DNA from: Armatimonadota bacterium
Lineage (GTDB): Bacteria; Armatimonadota; HRBIN16
Length of the DNA: 64,000 bases
Assembly (NCBI GenBank): GCA_026003195.1
Contig: BPGU01000001.1
Span: 479,298 to 543,297 of the forward strand
Reading direction: 5' to 3'
Shown here: one piece after another, positions 30,452 to 39,642 of the stretch
How positions within the stretch are numbered: position 1 is the first letter of the stretch
Layout: every line of letters begins with the position of its first letter
Notes under the pieces: generated by a model
Databases searched by the model: none
The model's input: the letters and a program-made list of their open reading frames with translations, nothing else
Told to the model about the DNA's origin: nothing
Program-made: the position numbers and the translations under genes

Positions 30452-31465
30452 ATGAGCGCACAGAAACCTTATGATTTCCTCACCGGCGTTATCGTGCCGT
30501 TCTGGACACCGGTAGACGCCTCGGGACGGCTGGACCTCGAGGGTACGCAGGGAATGGTAGACTACCTGGCAGGTACTCGCGCGGTGCGCTCCGTTTTTGG
30601 GCGTAGCGGTATGGGCAAGTGGCACACGTTTACCGTAGAAGAGGCAAAGCGGTTCACCGACGTGCTGGTTCCTGCCTGCCGCAAGCGTGGGCTGGGCGTA
30701 TTGATAGGCGCGATGGGCGAGTGCCTCGGCAGAAACAGGGGCGAGCGTCCCGACCTGCTTCGTTATACCGAACAGAGCATCGAGCTGGTGAACTATGCGC
30801 AGAAGGCGGGGGCAGACGCTGCGGTACTGGTGATACCGGACATGTTGCCTGCTACGGACCGTCCGCCTGTGGAGGTGGTGTGGCAGTACTACAAAACAGT
30901 GCATGACGCCACACGCTTTCCGCTGGTGCTCTACCAGCCGGGTGGCACGGATCCCGCATATCAGCTCACCCCCGAGCTGATGCGCCGATTGGTCTCCCTA
31001 CCACGCATCGCAGGGTTGAAGCTGTCTACCGACAGGGAGGAGGTGTTTGCGCCCATTGCGGAGGTAGTGCGGGACACAGGTTTTGTGCTGATAGCAGGCG
31101 ATGAGGCGTTTTATCTGCGGGCGCTGGAGCTGGGCGCGTGTGGCGTCATCGGTGGTGGATGCATGATCTGGCCCGAAGTGCTCTGGGCTGTCCGATACTA
31201 CTACCTGCGAGGAGATATGTTCAAGGCTCGCGAAGCCCAGCGAACGGTGTGGCAGCTGGAGGCGATACACAAGGACAAGGATGCCTGCGTACTGTGGAAG
31301 CAAGTGATAATCGCCCGGGGAGGTAAGTTCCAGCCTTACGACCGGAGCGGAACGCCTCCTTATCCTCGAGAGGTAGTGGCGGAAGCCCTGCAAGCGTGGA
31401 AACAGCTCACCGCACCGTACCGAAGACTATGCCACACACAATGCACCCGGTCAAAGGTGGCTTAA
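30452..31465 (+). CDS. DapA/NanA-family aldolase
   Basis: 337-residue member of the dihydrodipicolinate synthase / N-acetylneuraminate lyase superfamily, class I aldolases that work through a Schiff-base lysine. The likely lysine is in IAGLKLST at about residue 190. TGVIVPFWTPVDASGRLDLE is the family opening, while the usual GxxGE motif is replaced by FGRSGMGKWH. That change and the neighbourhood (LacI regulator, glycan genes) argue against lysine synthesis and for a sugar-acid or other aldolase. ATG 30452 follows GGGAGGG; the frame is open well upstream. Abuts pcm. Confidence 0.8.
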   Translation: MSAQKPYDFLTGVIVPFWTPVDASGRLDLEGTQGMVDYLAGTRAVRSVFGRSGMGKWHTFTVEEAKRFTDVLVPACRKRGLGVLIGAMGECLGRNRGERPDLLRYTEQSIELVNYAQKAGADAAVLVIPDMLPATDRPPVEVVWQYYKTVHDATRFPLVLYQPGGTDPAYQLTPELMRRLVSLPRIAGLKLSTDREEVFAPIAEVVRDTGFVLIAGDEAFYLRALELGACGVIGGGCMIWPEVLWAVRYYYLRGDMFKAREAQRTVWQLEAIHKDKDACVLWKQVIIARGGKFQPYDRSGTPPYPREVVAEALQAWKQLTAPYRRLCHTQCTRSKVA

Positions 31466-32167
31466 GTGTCGTTCCGCGATTACCACTACAACCACGAAGC
31501 GGCAAGGGAGCGCATGGTACGCTACCAGCTGGAAGCGCGAGGGATTACCAACCCTCGCGTGCTGGATGCCATGCGCAAGGTACCCAGGCACCTGTTTGTG
31601 CCACCGGAAAGAGTTCACGACGCCTATTCCGACCATGCGCTGCCTATCGGTGAGGGACAAACCATCTCCCAGCCATATATGGTGGCACTGATGACGCAGC
31701 TGCTCGACCCGGCACCCTCGCACAGGGTACTGGAGGTCGGCACGGGCAGTGGTTATCAGGCGGCGATTCTGGCGGAACTGGCGAACGAAGTAGTCACTAT
31801 GGAACGCGAGGAGGCACTATCGCTCCGAGCACGTGAGGTGCTGGAATCGCTGGGGTATCGGAATATCACCTTTGTGGTGGGGGATGGGACGGAAGGGTAT
31901 CCTCCGCTTGCGCCATACGACGGTATTATCGTCACTGCAGGTGCGCCCTTTGTCCCCCAGCCGCTGGTGGAGCAACTTGCGCCGGGCGGCAGGCTGGTGA
32001 TTCCCGTGGGACATCGTTACGAACAGGTGCTGACCGTTGCGGAGAAGGACGAGCAGGGCAGGCTGCATGTGTCAGAGCATGGCTACTGTGTGTTTGTGCC
32101 TTTGATTGGCAAGCATGGCTGGCAATCGGAAACGGACGGCGAGTGGGAGCCGGAGGGAGTGGTGTAA
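31466..32167 (+). CDS. pcm: Protein-L-isoaspartate O-methyltransferase
   Basis: SAM-dependent repair enzyme that methylates L-isoaspartyl residues in damaged proteins. The 233-residue protein shows MVRYQLEARGITNPRVLDAM, the substrate loop HALPIGEGQTISQPYMVALM and the SAM motif VLEVGTGSGYQAAILAEL, then GGRLVIPVG. Start is GTG 31466, immediately after the aldolase stop, with AAAGGTGG upstream. Normal length; co-transcription with the aldolase is likely. Confidence 0.94.
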   Translation: MSFRDYHYNHEAARERMVRYQLEARGITNPRVLDAMRKVPRHLFVPPERVHDAYSDHALPIGEGQTISQPYMVALMTQLLDPAPSHRVLEVGTGSGYQAAILAELANEVVTMEREEALSLRAREVLESLGYRNITFVVGDGTEGYPPLAPYDGIIVTAGAPFVPQPLVEQLAPGGRLVIPVGHRYEQVLTVAEKDEQGRLHVSEHGYCVFVPLIGKHGWQSETDGEWEPEGVV

Positions 32168-32194
32168 GGAGTGGTGCAAGTTACGATGGAGAAT

Positions 32195-32317
32195 CTATGC
32201 GCCCGGGTGCCAACAGCGTAGTACCGTGTCGCGCGCGACAACAACCATTTCGCGACCTTGTGCACGCAACTCCGCTACCGTCCTGCGGGGAATGTTCTCA
32301 TCTACAAATGATACACA
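32195..32317 (-). pseudogene. DUF5615 (PIN-like toxin) remnant
   Basis: Continuing in frame after the DUF433 stop, 40 codons read VSFVDENIPRRTVAELRAQG then REMVVVARDT, the N-terminal landmark of DUF5615 PIN-like toxins (F-x-DEN-x-P-x2-V-x2-LR-x2-G-x2-V). It then stops at 32195, far short of the usual 110-120 residues, and has no start codon where one is expected (a GTA sits at the place). Read as a truncated, dead toxin gene. Confidence 0.6.
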
Positions 32318-32568
32318 TCAGGTCTCTACAGGCTCCAGAGAGAGGACATCTTCCTCGGCGAGGTCTGCTGCGTACTGTAGAGCAGCGAGAATATCCTCCT
32401 TTTCTAAGAAGGGTACTCCTGTAGCAGGTCGTCGTTGGAGTCGCCGTGAGCCAGCATCCGCACTATCTGGTGGACAGGGATGCGAGTGCCTCTGATGCAC
32501 GCTTGTCCGTGGCATATCTTTGGGTCTATAGAAATGCGTTCATGAAGCCTGTGATAACGCTCCGCCAT
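32318..32568 (-). pseudogene. DUF433 antitoxin gene with a frameshift
   Basis: ATG 32568 opens a frame with RISIDPKICHGQACIRGTRI then PVHQIVRMLAHGDSNDDLLQ, a clear DUF433 antitoxin. It runs into a stop at 32404, but the minus-one frame continues the domain as LEKEDILAALQYAADLAEED to 32318. Adding one C to the CCC run near 32413 restores EYPFLEKEDI. DUF433 normally partners DUF5615, whose remnant follows. Either a pseudogene or an assembly error in a homopolymer. Confidence 0.65.
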
Positions 32569-32648
32569 TTCGGCGCCTCGCTTCGGCAAAATAGTTTCCA
32601 CCGAGGTCTATTAGAGCACAGTGGTTGGCTGAGCAGAAAGGTACTATT

Positions 32649-33869
32649 TCAGCATTCTTTCCATACGCAGTACGCCTCTACGTGGTACAGATTATTCAAC
32701 AGCGGTTCGGTGTAGGCAATCGCGCCGTACTCCGCCTGTCCAATATGGTGCTGTTTACCCACATGGTTGTTCCAGTCCACGCCTTCGGTCAGGAAGCCGT
32801 GTTCGCCGTAGTGGTGTTTGGAGATGGCGAGCAGGATGTCCACCGCCCGCTGTTCATAACGTCGCTCTCCCGTGAGGCGGTGTGCTTCCAGATAGGCTAT
32901 CGCCGCTTCGGCGTTCTCCCACAGGTAGGCGGTATCCCAGCTGTCTTCCATGTACAGCAAGCCTTTCGTGGCGACGCCGTTACGGTCTTCGTGCAGGATG
33001 AATCGCTCCAGCCCGGGCAGTATCTTCTGCAGGGCGTATTCCTTCAAAGCAGGTTCGCCCAGCAGCTCAGACGCGCGGAGGAAGGTGCGGAAAGCGATGG
33101 CGTAAGCGACGTTCTCCTGCTTGTCATAGGTATCGTGGTTGACGCTGCCATAGAACCCTTCCGCCTTTTGGAAAGCCTCTATGCCGTGCCGCAGGTGGGA
33201 ACCATAGTCTCCCAAACCTTGACGGGTCAGTTCTGCCCACATCCACAGCAGGTGCGTGCCATCGCCGCTGATTTCCCAAATAGGGTCATTGCCTCCTTCC
33301 GCTGCGTGAGGATAAGGTTCTCCCCGCGGAGTCACGCGGCGCGGAAACCAGCCATTGGGCAGGATGGGAGTGGTAGCAGTCAGCCAACGGGCAGTGTTGT
33401 AAGCGCAGGCGGTTAGCTTCTGCTGTAACGCGGGGACGCTGGTGCGTTCGGCGCATTCCAGCATCTGCAGCACAATCCGTGCTACGCTGCCCGGGCAGAA
33501 CCAGTCACGGTTGTGTTTGAAGTTGAGAGAGAACGTGCCGGAGCGCACGTCGCGGTACAGCCATTGCAGGCGATCGTGCACGTCCACAAAATGAGCCAGC
33601 GTGTGTTCTATGAGCGCATTGCCTGCGCGGATGCAATCCTCGCGCCCGAAAGTTTTGCCATAACGCAGCAGCACCGATGCGCCGCCAAAACTGTTCGCTG
33701 CCCAGCCGGGTCCCTCCAATGGACCGAAGTCGTGCCACATTTGCGGTTCGCCCTGCGGGTTGACGAAGGTAGAGGTCGCTCGCAGATGCCCATCACACGG
33801 TGTCAGGCAGTGCAATGCGAATCGTATGGACTGTTCCGCGCTTTCGCGCAGAGTTTTGTCGATGCTCAT
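32649..33869 (-). CDS. Six-hairpin-glycosidase-like protein
   Basis: 406 residues, no signal peptide. Regularly spaced helical segments with aromatic residues (DRLQWLYRDVRSGTF, NFKHNRDWFCPGSVARIVLQ, DDSWDTAYLWENAEAAIAYL-like stretch) look like an alpha/alpha-toroid glycosidase or sugar epimerase fold. Substrate not readable. Last gene of the minus-strand glycan operon, 17 bp after the GH20 gene. Confidence 0.55.
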   Translation of the reverse strand: MSIDKTLRESAEQSIRFALHCLTPCDGHLRATSTFVNPQGEPQMWHDFGPLEGPGWAANSFGGASVLLRYGKTFGREDCIRAGNALIEHTLAHFVDVHDRLQWLYRDVRSGTFSLNFKHNRDWFCPGSVARIVLQMLECAERTSVPALQQKLTACAYNTARWLTATTPILPNGWFPRRVTPRGEPYPHAAEGGNDPIWEISGDGTHLLWMWAELTRQGLGDYGSHLRHGIEAFQKAEGFYGSVNHDTYDKQENVAYAIAFRTFLRASELLGEPALKEYALQKILPGLERFILHEDRNGVATKGLLYMEDSWDTAYLWENAEAAIAYLEAHRLTGERRYEQRAVDILLAISKHHYGEHGFLTEGVDWNNHVGKQHHIGQAEYGAIAYTEPLLNNLYHVEAYCVWKEC

Positions 33870-33886
33870 GGCTCATCCTCCTGATA

Positions 33887-36709
33887 TCACTTCACCCCCG
33901 TGACTGCAAACAGCATCGGTGCTGCCATGTCGTCAGTAACGCTGAACTCGATGGCAGCGATGGTCTTTTGCGGGTGGGGATTATCCCAGCGCAGCGCACG
34001 CAATGCCACAGGTGTGCCGTCGGTGGTCTGGCTACGCCACACCACTTTGGCGAAGTAGGCGGGGCTGAGGTCGTCCCACGCACAGATGTTCACACCGTAC
34101 TCCAGCGGAATGGTCTCGCTGGTGTTGTCCGCGTACAGGATGCGATAGTTGCCCACGAGCCTGTTCCTGTCCACCTGCCAGCCTGTGGTATGCAGGAAGT
34201 ACAGTGCGGACGCCCTTCGCCCGACGGGAAAATGCACCAGGCGCGGCAGAGGCTTTGTGGGCAACATGCTGCAGGCAAGCACCACCGCCGAAGGTTGGGA
34301 TGGGTCTGTAGACAGGCGGAATCTCACGCCTGCCAGAGGTTGTTCACCGCGAGGCAGGTTTCTCAGGTCATGTTCTGCTCCGAGACCGAGCCAGCCGTTC
34401 GCATTGGTCTGCATCGCGGCGAGGTTCATCGCCTCCGAGATGTCCACTGCGAAGCCCGATTGTGGGCGAGCGGTTAATCGCCGTCGTTCATACAGGTCCA
34501 GGAACAGATCGTCCGGCGAGTAGGGGAGGGCGTCGGGGGGTGGACTGTTGTTGCTCCACGCATATTCCGCCGCCAGCACGAACGCCGAGAACTGGTGGAA
34601 CGCCGGTTTGAGCACCGCCTCGCTGATATTAAACCCTGCCCACGTGCTCTGTAACAATCCCAGGATGCCCGCCTGCTGAGCAGCCTTTGCGAAGTTGTAG
34701 ATGTTCAGCGGCGTGTACCAGGTGGTGGCAATCACTTCAAACCCCGCTTCCTGCAGCACCCGTAGATTCTTCTGCACGAACTCTTCCGGAGGGCGAGGCT
34801 GGTAGTGCCAGTCGCAGATGATAATGTCCTTGGGAAGCATCTCGCGCCTGCGCTGCGCCTCCTCAACGCTTTCTGCGAGCGCTGCGGTATCCGCCGACTC
34901 GCTGCGGTGCAGGAGCATATCGCCCCACATCATCGTGCGCACATTGCGCTGCTTGAAGCGATTGTAGTGGTGCAGCACGTCATCCACGAAGAGCTGTGTT
35001 AGCCCGCGTTGCCTGCACTCCTCGTGGTAGGGGAATCGTCCGAACAGGTGTACCTCATCGTGCCCGATGTGGAAAAAGCGTGGTTCGAAAAGCTGCAATG
35101 CCTCGTCGTATATCGCGTCGATGAAGGAGTAAGTGCGTGGATTCAGCGGGCAATAGGTGGAGAGGTTCTCCGGGTCTTCCGCGATGTCGCGGTTCTGCCC
35201 ATTACGGAATATCCACGCCGAGTGCCCCAACGATTGTACCAGCGGGATGACCTCCATCTGGTGTTGACGGGCAAAGGCGATGACCTGCCGCAAATCGCGT
35301 TTGTCCATCGAAAAGTCCAGTGCGATTTCGGGTGCGCTGTCCCAGCGGGTGTACTCGCTTTCCAGCACCAGGTGATTGAGCTTCAGATGGGAGAAGATGC
35401 GCTCTATCAGCTTCTGGTGGAAGGGGAGAGCGTGGTTCCCCAGAAACAGATGTGCTCCACGAAACTTCAGGGAGGGGTAATCTATAACCAATGCCCTTTT
35501 CAACGCAGCACCCTGCGGGCGGGCTTGCAGGCATTGCTGTAGTGTCTGCGAACCGTAGAAGACCCCTCGTTCATCATGACCGATCACTGCTGCTGCCGAC
35601 GCTCCTACCAGCAGAGCGTAGCCTTCCTCCTTGTCTGGCACCGTGAGCAGTGCTTGCCATGCACGGGGAAGACGGGAGAGGTGAGACCTCAATCCGAACA
35701 GCACTACATTGTCCAGACGCGAGGGTATTCCGGTGCTCACACGCAAGGTGAATCCGTATCGGTCTCGCAGCATGTTCGCAAAGGATTGCGCAGCGGGGAG
35801 GCTTGCTCTGTCCATCGCCAGCACACGCGTGCGGGGGTGGAGTGGCAGGAAACCTTCACGCCACTGTACCTGTTTGGGTTGAGGTACCAGCAGCACGGGG
35901 CGCACCTCTGCACCGACAGCCTCTTTCAACGGCACGATCCGGGTGGCGACGGCAACGCGCTCTATGGGTTGTGCCCGCTCGGCAGGGGTAAGGCGCATGG
36001 TGACGCGCAGGGTGATCGGCAAGCCTTTCTGCAGGGGGAATTGCAGATAACCCAGCCACAGAGTGGGAGCCTCTCGTGCCCAGCCCTGCGGGTTCTTGCG
36101 CCCGTCGAACAGGATGATATCGGGGTTATCGCCCTCGGCGGTGATTTCCAGCGTGCCGAAGCGGGTTTGCAGGGTGAGTTTGCGGAAGGCGCGGGCGAAG
36201 GTGCTATTATCCCTGTCTGCAGACTTCGCCACGGCAGGAATGGTACCGCTGAGAAGACCAGCCTGCGTCTCGGCGGTGTAGGTTGCCCCGACCAGCGGTT
36301 GTGCCCGCAGGTAGCCCACGCAATATTCGGCGATAGCGGGCACATCCTGCGTAATGGCGCAGCGCACGGTGACCTGCAGGGTGTTGTCGTCTATCAGGCG
36401 CCACTCCTCGGTGGCGGTGAAGGGGGAACCCACCCTGCCATGTTCTGCCACGAGACGTCGTTCCGAAGCCTCCACGCGCACGCGCGGAGCGGTGCCGCCG
36501 CTGGAATAGTAGGCGGTGTTCCAGTCAGGAGTGGCGGATTGCAAGGAGGTTTCACGAATGATGCTGACACCAGCGAACCGAACCTCCACGCCACTGGTGC
36601 CACGGTAGCTGACCTCTATCCACGGTGATTTCACGCTTTGTGCCTCTGCAGCACTGTAGAAGAGGGCAAACCAGCCCACGAGCCACATCATTCTACTGAA
36701 CCAGCGCAT
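33887..36709 (-). CDS. Secreted GH20 beta-N-acetylhexosaminidase-like protein
   Basis: 940-residue glycosidase predicted to release terminal GlcNAc/GalNAc residues outside the cytoplasm. A signal peptide (MRWFSRMMWLVGWFALFYSA, then AEA) precedes an N-terminal beta domain. LVPQPKQVQWREGFLPL opens the GH20b domain, and a TIM barrel follows with LVIDYPSLKFRGAHLFLGN and the catalytic pair in FFHIGHDEVH. The frame extends 71 codons upstream of ATG 36709, but those lie in the preceding gene. A C-terminal beta domain follows the barrel. Third gene of the operon. Confidence 0.85.
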   Translation of the reverse strand: MRWFSRMMWLVGWFALFYSAAEAQSVKSPWIEVSYRGTSGVEVRFAGVSIIRETSLQSATPDWNTAYYSSGGTAPRVRVEASERRLVAEHGRVGSPFTATEEWRLIDDNTLQVTVRCAITQDVPAIAEYCVGYLRAQPLVGATYTAETQAGLLSGTIPAVAKSADRDNSTFARAFRKLTLQTRFGTLEITAEGDNPDIILFDGRKNPQGWAREAPTLWLGYLQFPLQKGLPITLRVTMRLTPAERAQPIERVAVATRIVPLKEAVGAEVRPVLLVPQPKQVQWREGFLPLHPRTRVLAMDRASLPAAQSFANMLRDRYGFTLRVSTGIPSRLDNVVLFGLRSHLSRLPRAWQALLTVPDKEEGYALLVGASAAAVIGHDERGVFYGSQTLQQCLQARPQGAALKRALVIDYPSLKFRGAHLFLGNHALPFHQKLIERIFSHLKLNHLVLESEYTRWDSAPEIALDFSMDKRDLRQVIAFARQHQMEVIPLVQSLGHSAWIFRNGQNRDIAEDPENLSTYCPLNPRTYSFIDAIYDEALQLFEPRFFHIGHDEVHLFGRFPYHEECRQRGLTQLFVDDVLHHYNRFKQRNVRTMMWGDMLLHRSESADTAALAESVEEAQRRREMLPKDIIICDWHYQPRPPEEFVQKNLRVLQEAGFEVIATTWYTPLNIYNFAKAAQQAGILGLLQSTWAGFNISEAVLKPAFHQFSAFVLAAEYAWSNNSPPPDALPYSPDDLFLDLYERRRLTARPQSGFAVDISEAMNLAAMQTNANGWLGLGAEHDLRNLPRGEQPLAGVRFRLSTDPSQPSAVVLACSMLPTKPLPRLVHFPVGRRASALYFLHTTGWQVDRNRLVGNYRILYADNTSETIPLEYGVNICAWDDLSPAYFAKVVWRSQTTDGTPVALRALRWDNPHPQKTIAAIEFSVTDDMAAPMLFAVTGVK

Positions 36710-36726
36710 ATCTACTTGACCCCTTT

Positions 36727-39642
36727 TCACGTGAGAATTCGGGTGTACCACACCCGGCGTACGTTTTCGCTTTCGCGGACAGCAGGCACGGTGAGGAAAA
36801 GCACACCCTGTCGGATGACCCCTTCGGTAGCGGCGCCGGTATTCCAGTGAAGCCTCACACGTCGCGCAGAAACGCCAGACAGGGGAATGGCCGCTTCCTC
36901 GCCAGCACGAGCATAAATCCACAATTCGGGCTGTTTCGCAGTCTCCATTACAAAGGAAACGCCCTCATCGCCGAACTCGCGCCCACCGACCCGGAACAGA
37001 TTCGCCGCCACCATCCCTTCACCGGAGGCGTAGAAACCAAAGGGAGCCAGCAGCATCCTCTGATTTCCCGCCTGGACCTGCTGGGGGTGCGAGTTCAGGT
37101 TGGCTATGACCTGCACCCTTCCGTAATCGGCGTGCAAAATGCCCTCCCCTCTGCCAACCCGTTCATGCCGAAAGGTGCGCAGAGGCTCGCCGATATACCG
37201 GGCGCACACCGATTGTTGCAAGCGGCTGAGCCAGCGCAGCCATTCCTGCACTCTTTCCTGAGACAGGTCTGGAGCCCACATGCGCGCACTCAGTCCGAAC
37301 CCCAAGCCCAGCACCCACGCTAGCACCTCGCGGTTGGTAACAAACTGCCCCAGGTCGTGCATCACCATCGCCGCTTTGTCGTGCACCAGGTACTGAGCGA
37401 GAGGGAAAATCTCCCAGGTGTGAGAGGGAAACTGCTCCCGAAGGAGCGTGCGCCAATCGGGGGCATACTCTGTAGGTATCAACGACCACGCCATGCCGCA
37501 CAACTGCACCTCGTACTCCGCCACCCGGTCCCAGCCGCTTTCGGTGGAAAGGGGTATCTGCGTGCTATCTTCGGCGACCATACTGAGTAGCCCCTCTGTG
37601 TAAGCATACGGGGTAGGGGAGGCGGGGTTGGTGTCGTACAGCCAGCCGCGTGCGCCACACTGGTCCTGGAACAGGATGTCTACGGGTATCTCTGCGCTGA
37701 ACTGTCGGCGTGTGCGCCGGTTGGCTTCCTGCACCGCCGGATGCCAGAAGCAGATGGTATAGCCTTCGTTCGGTCCGTATCGCTCGCGGGAGAGCTGTCC
37801 GTCCAATGTACGCAAGAGAGGTGCTTCCCCCTCGCGCTGGAAGGTAGGACCTTTCGGGTTGTCGCACCACCATGTGGGGTTCGTGTACGGCATAACCAGA
37901 TGTCCCATCCGCCTGGCTTCGCGAACGAACGCGAACAACTCCTGTGTCGTGCCGAATTGCGGATGGGGAGGCAGGTGGTCGGGATATTCCTTATCGAAGC
38001 CGCCCTTCAGGTAGTCCGCGAAGTGTATCAGGCTGGGTGTGGGTAAGCCGCGCAGGAACTGCATCTTTTCGCGGGCGTTTCCCGCATAGTAAACCAGCAC
38101 CGACCGCTTGAAGCGTTCCAGCAGGGCACGGGGCATCTTCTGCGCGAGGCGGCGACGGATGCCGTTCGCTTCCGCGTATCGTTTCAGCGATTCGGGCGCG
38201 TTTCTGCCAACGAGAACCCTGACCGTTGGGGCACGCCAGCGGGTACCGGGAGGTACGTAGGTACCATACGCGCGATCGGCATAGCCACCGCTCTCATCGC
38301 CTCCCCAGGCGAGCCAGCCCGGCACAAAGGTATTTCGTCTGTCCCACGCCTTCCAGTGACGCGGTTGCACCCGGTAAAGCGCCACGTTGCCCAGGCGCGT
38401 TTCCCAGTGCAGGAAATCGGCGAAGGCGGGAGGGTAACTCACACGCAGAGAAAAATACTGTGCCGGCTGGAGGGCGTAGAAGAAGGGGTAACCACCCACC
38501 TCAAACCAGTGCCCGCCGTTGTGCACGAATCGCTGTACCGCCTCCAGAGTCTCTCCGATCCCGCCCTTCGGAAGTGTGGGAAGCCACTCGCCATAGGGAT
38601 TGATGATGGCGAGGCATGTTCCCTCGCGGCAAGCCTGATGCAGCGCGGCGACACTGCGAATTTCCACTGCCTTCATGCGTCCACCAGTGGCAGATTGCAG
38701 ATCGGCAAGGCTCTGTCGCCACTCGTCCACCGTGACGGCAGCCCAGCCACCACTGCGCGGCGCGTTGGGAAGCACGATGAGGCACACTTCTCCTCGTTTG
38801 TCCAGCTTTTCCAGCACGCCGGTTACCAGCGCGCGCACCAGAGCCTTTTGCGCCGATTCCACCCGTCCGCCAACGCGCCAGAGGTATCCTGCGCCCAGCC
38901 TGTGTGCTCCGAAGTAGACACCGTTCGGCGAGTCCACCAGCGCCACATCCATCTGCTCACGTGGAGAAGGGCGGTTGACAATAGCGCGTGCTCCGGCGAT
39001 ACCAGAAAGGACCTTTTCAGAAAGCCAGCGGCTCGCTTCCGGGGCAGGGGATATTTCTACCGGCGGGTCATCATCCGGTCGCATGTCCAGTGCGCCACCG
39101 AAGAGGCGGACGTAGCCTTCAGCGCCTGCCATCACCGGACGCCATGCGGTGGGCTGGTGCTCTGGTTGTTGCTGGAAAAAGCTCCCCAGACACGCCATTC
39201 CCACCGAGTGGTTGCCGTCCATGGGGCATACCAGGCGTACCAGTTGTGCGGGGTCAAAGCGCAAGCGGGCAGGCAGAGCGAAATCAAGCACCGTCTCGGC
39301 ATGGGGGGTGACTTCACCCACCCAGTCCACGTAGTCGGTAAAGGCGATGACCTGCACCGTGACAGAGGCTTGTGGGTGTTCGTAGCGTAAAAGCAGGGTA
39401 TTGCTCTGTATCTGCGCTTGCGGACGGATGCCAGATGCGGAAAGGCTGTGACCGCTGTGAAAACGGATCTGCCACAAACCCTGTTCTCCGCTGCGAAGAA
39501 TCGGCTTGCCTGTGCCGCGAGCGGTGAGTGCGAGCACAGATCCGTCCGCTGCGCTCAGAACAAGCAAATAATGTGCGCTGGCGAGAGAGTAGTGGTCATG
39601 CTCCCGTCGCCAGCGTGGAGGCGAAGGAGATCTCATGCTCAC
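36727..39642 (-). CDS. Large putative glycoside hydrolase (DUF6259-like)
   Basis: 971 residues, no clear signal peptide. An N-terminal beta-rich region (to about residue 400) is followed by a TIM-barrel-like part: TPSLIHFADYLKGGFDKEYP, GHLVMPYTNPTWWCDN, PVDILFQDQCGARGWLYDTN, with acidic residues suitable for catalysis. The order resembles DUF6259-type proteins of Armatimonadota and Planctomycetes, which I assign tentatively. Start may be GTG 39642, overlapping the upstream stop as GTGA, or ATG 39636. Second gene of the operon. Confidence 0.55.
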   Translation of the reverse strand: MSMRSPSPPRWRREHDHYSLASAHYLLVLSAADGSVLALTARGTGKPILRSGEQGLWQIRFHSGHSLSASGIRPQAQIQSNTLLLRYEHPQASVTVQVIAFTDYVDWVGEVTPHAETVLDFALPARLRFDPAQLVRLVCPMDGNHSVGMACLGSFFQQQPEHQPTAWRPVMAGAEGYVRLFGGALDMRPDDDPPVEISPAPEASRWLSEKVLSGIAGARAIVNRPSPREQMDVALVDSPNGVYFGAHRLGAGYLWRVGGRVESAQKALVRALVTGVLEKLDKRGEVCLIVLPNAPRSGGWAAVTVDEWRQSLADLQSATGGRMKAVEIRSVAALHQACREGTCLAIINPYGEWLPTLPKGGIGETLEAVQRFVHNGGHWFEVGGYPFFYALQPAQYFSLRVSYPPAFADFLHWETRLGNVALYRVQPRHWKAWDRRNTFVPGWLAWGGDESGGYADRAYGTYVPPGTRWRAPTVRVLVGRNAPESLKRYAEANGIRRRLAQKMPRALLERFKRSVLVYYAGNAREKMQFLRGLPTPSLIHFADYLKGGFDKEYPDHLPPHPQFGTTQELFAFVREARRMGHLVMPYTNPTWWCDNPKGPTFQREGEAPLLRTLDGQLSRERYGPNEGYTICFWHPAVQEANRRTRRQFSAEIPVDILFQDQCGARGWLYDTNPASPTPYAYTEGLLSMVAEDSTQIPLSTESGWDRVAEYEVQLCGMAWSLIPTEYAPDWRTLLREQFPSHTWEIFPLAQYLVHDKAAMVMHDLGQFVTNREVLAWVLGLGFGLSARMWAPDLSQERVQEWLRWLSRLQQSVCARYIGEPLRTFRHERVGRGEGILHADYGRVQVIANLNSHPQQVQAGNQRMLLAPFGFYASGEGMVAANLFRVGGREFGDEGVSFVMETAKQPELWIYARAGEEAAIPLSGVSARRVRLHWNTGAATEGVIRQGVLFLTVPAVRESENVRRVWYTRILT

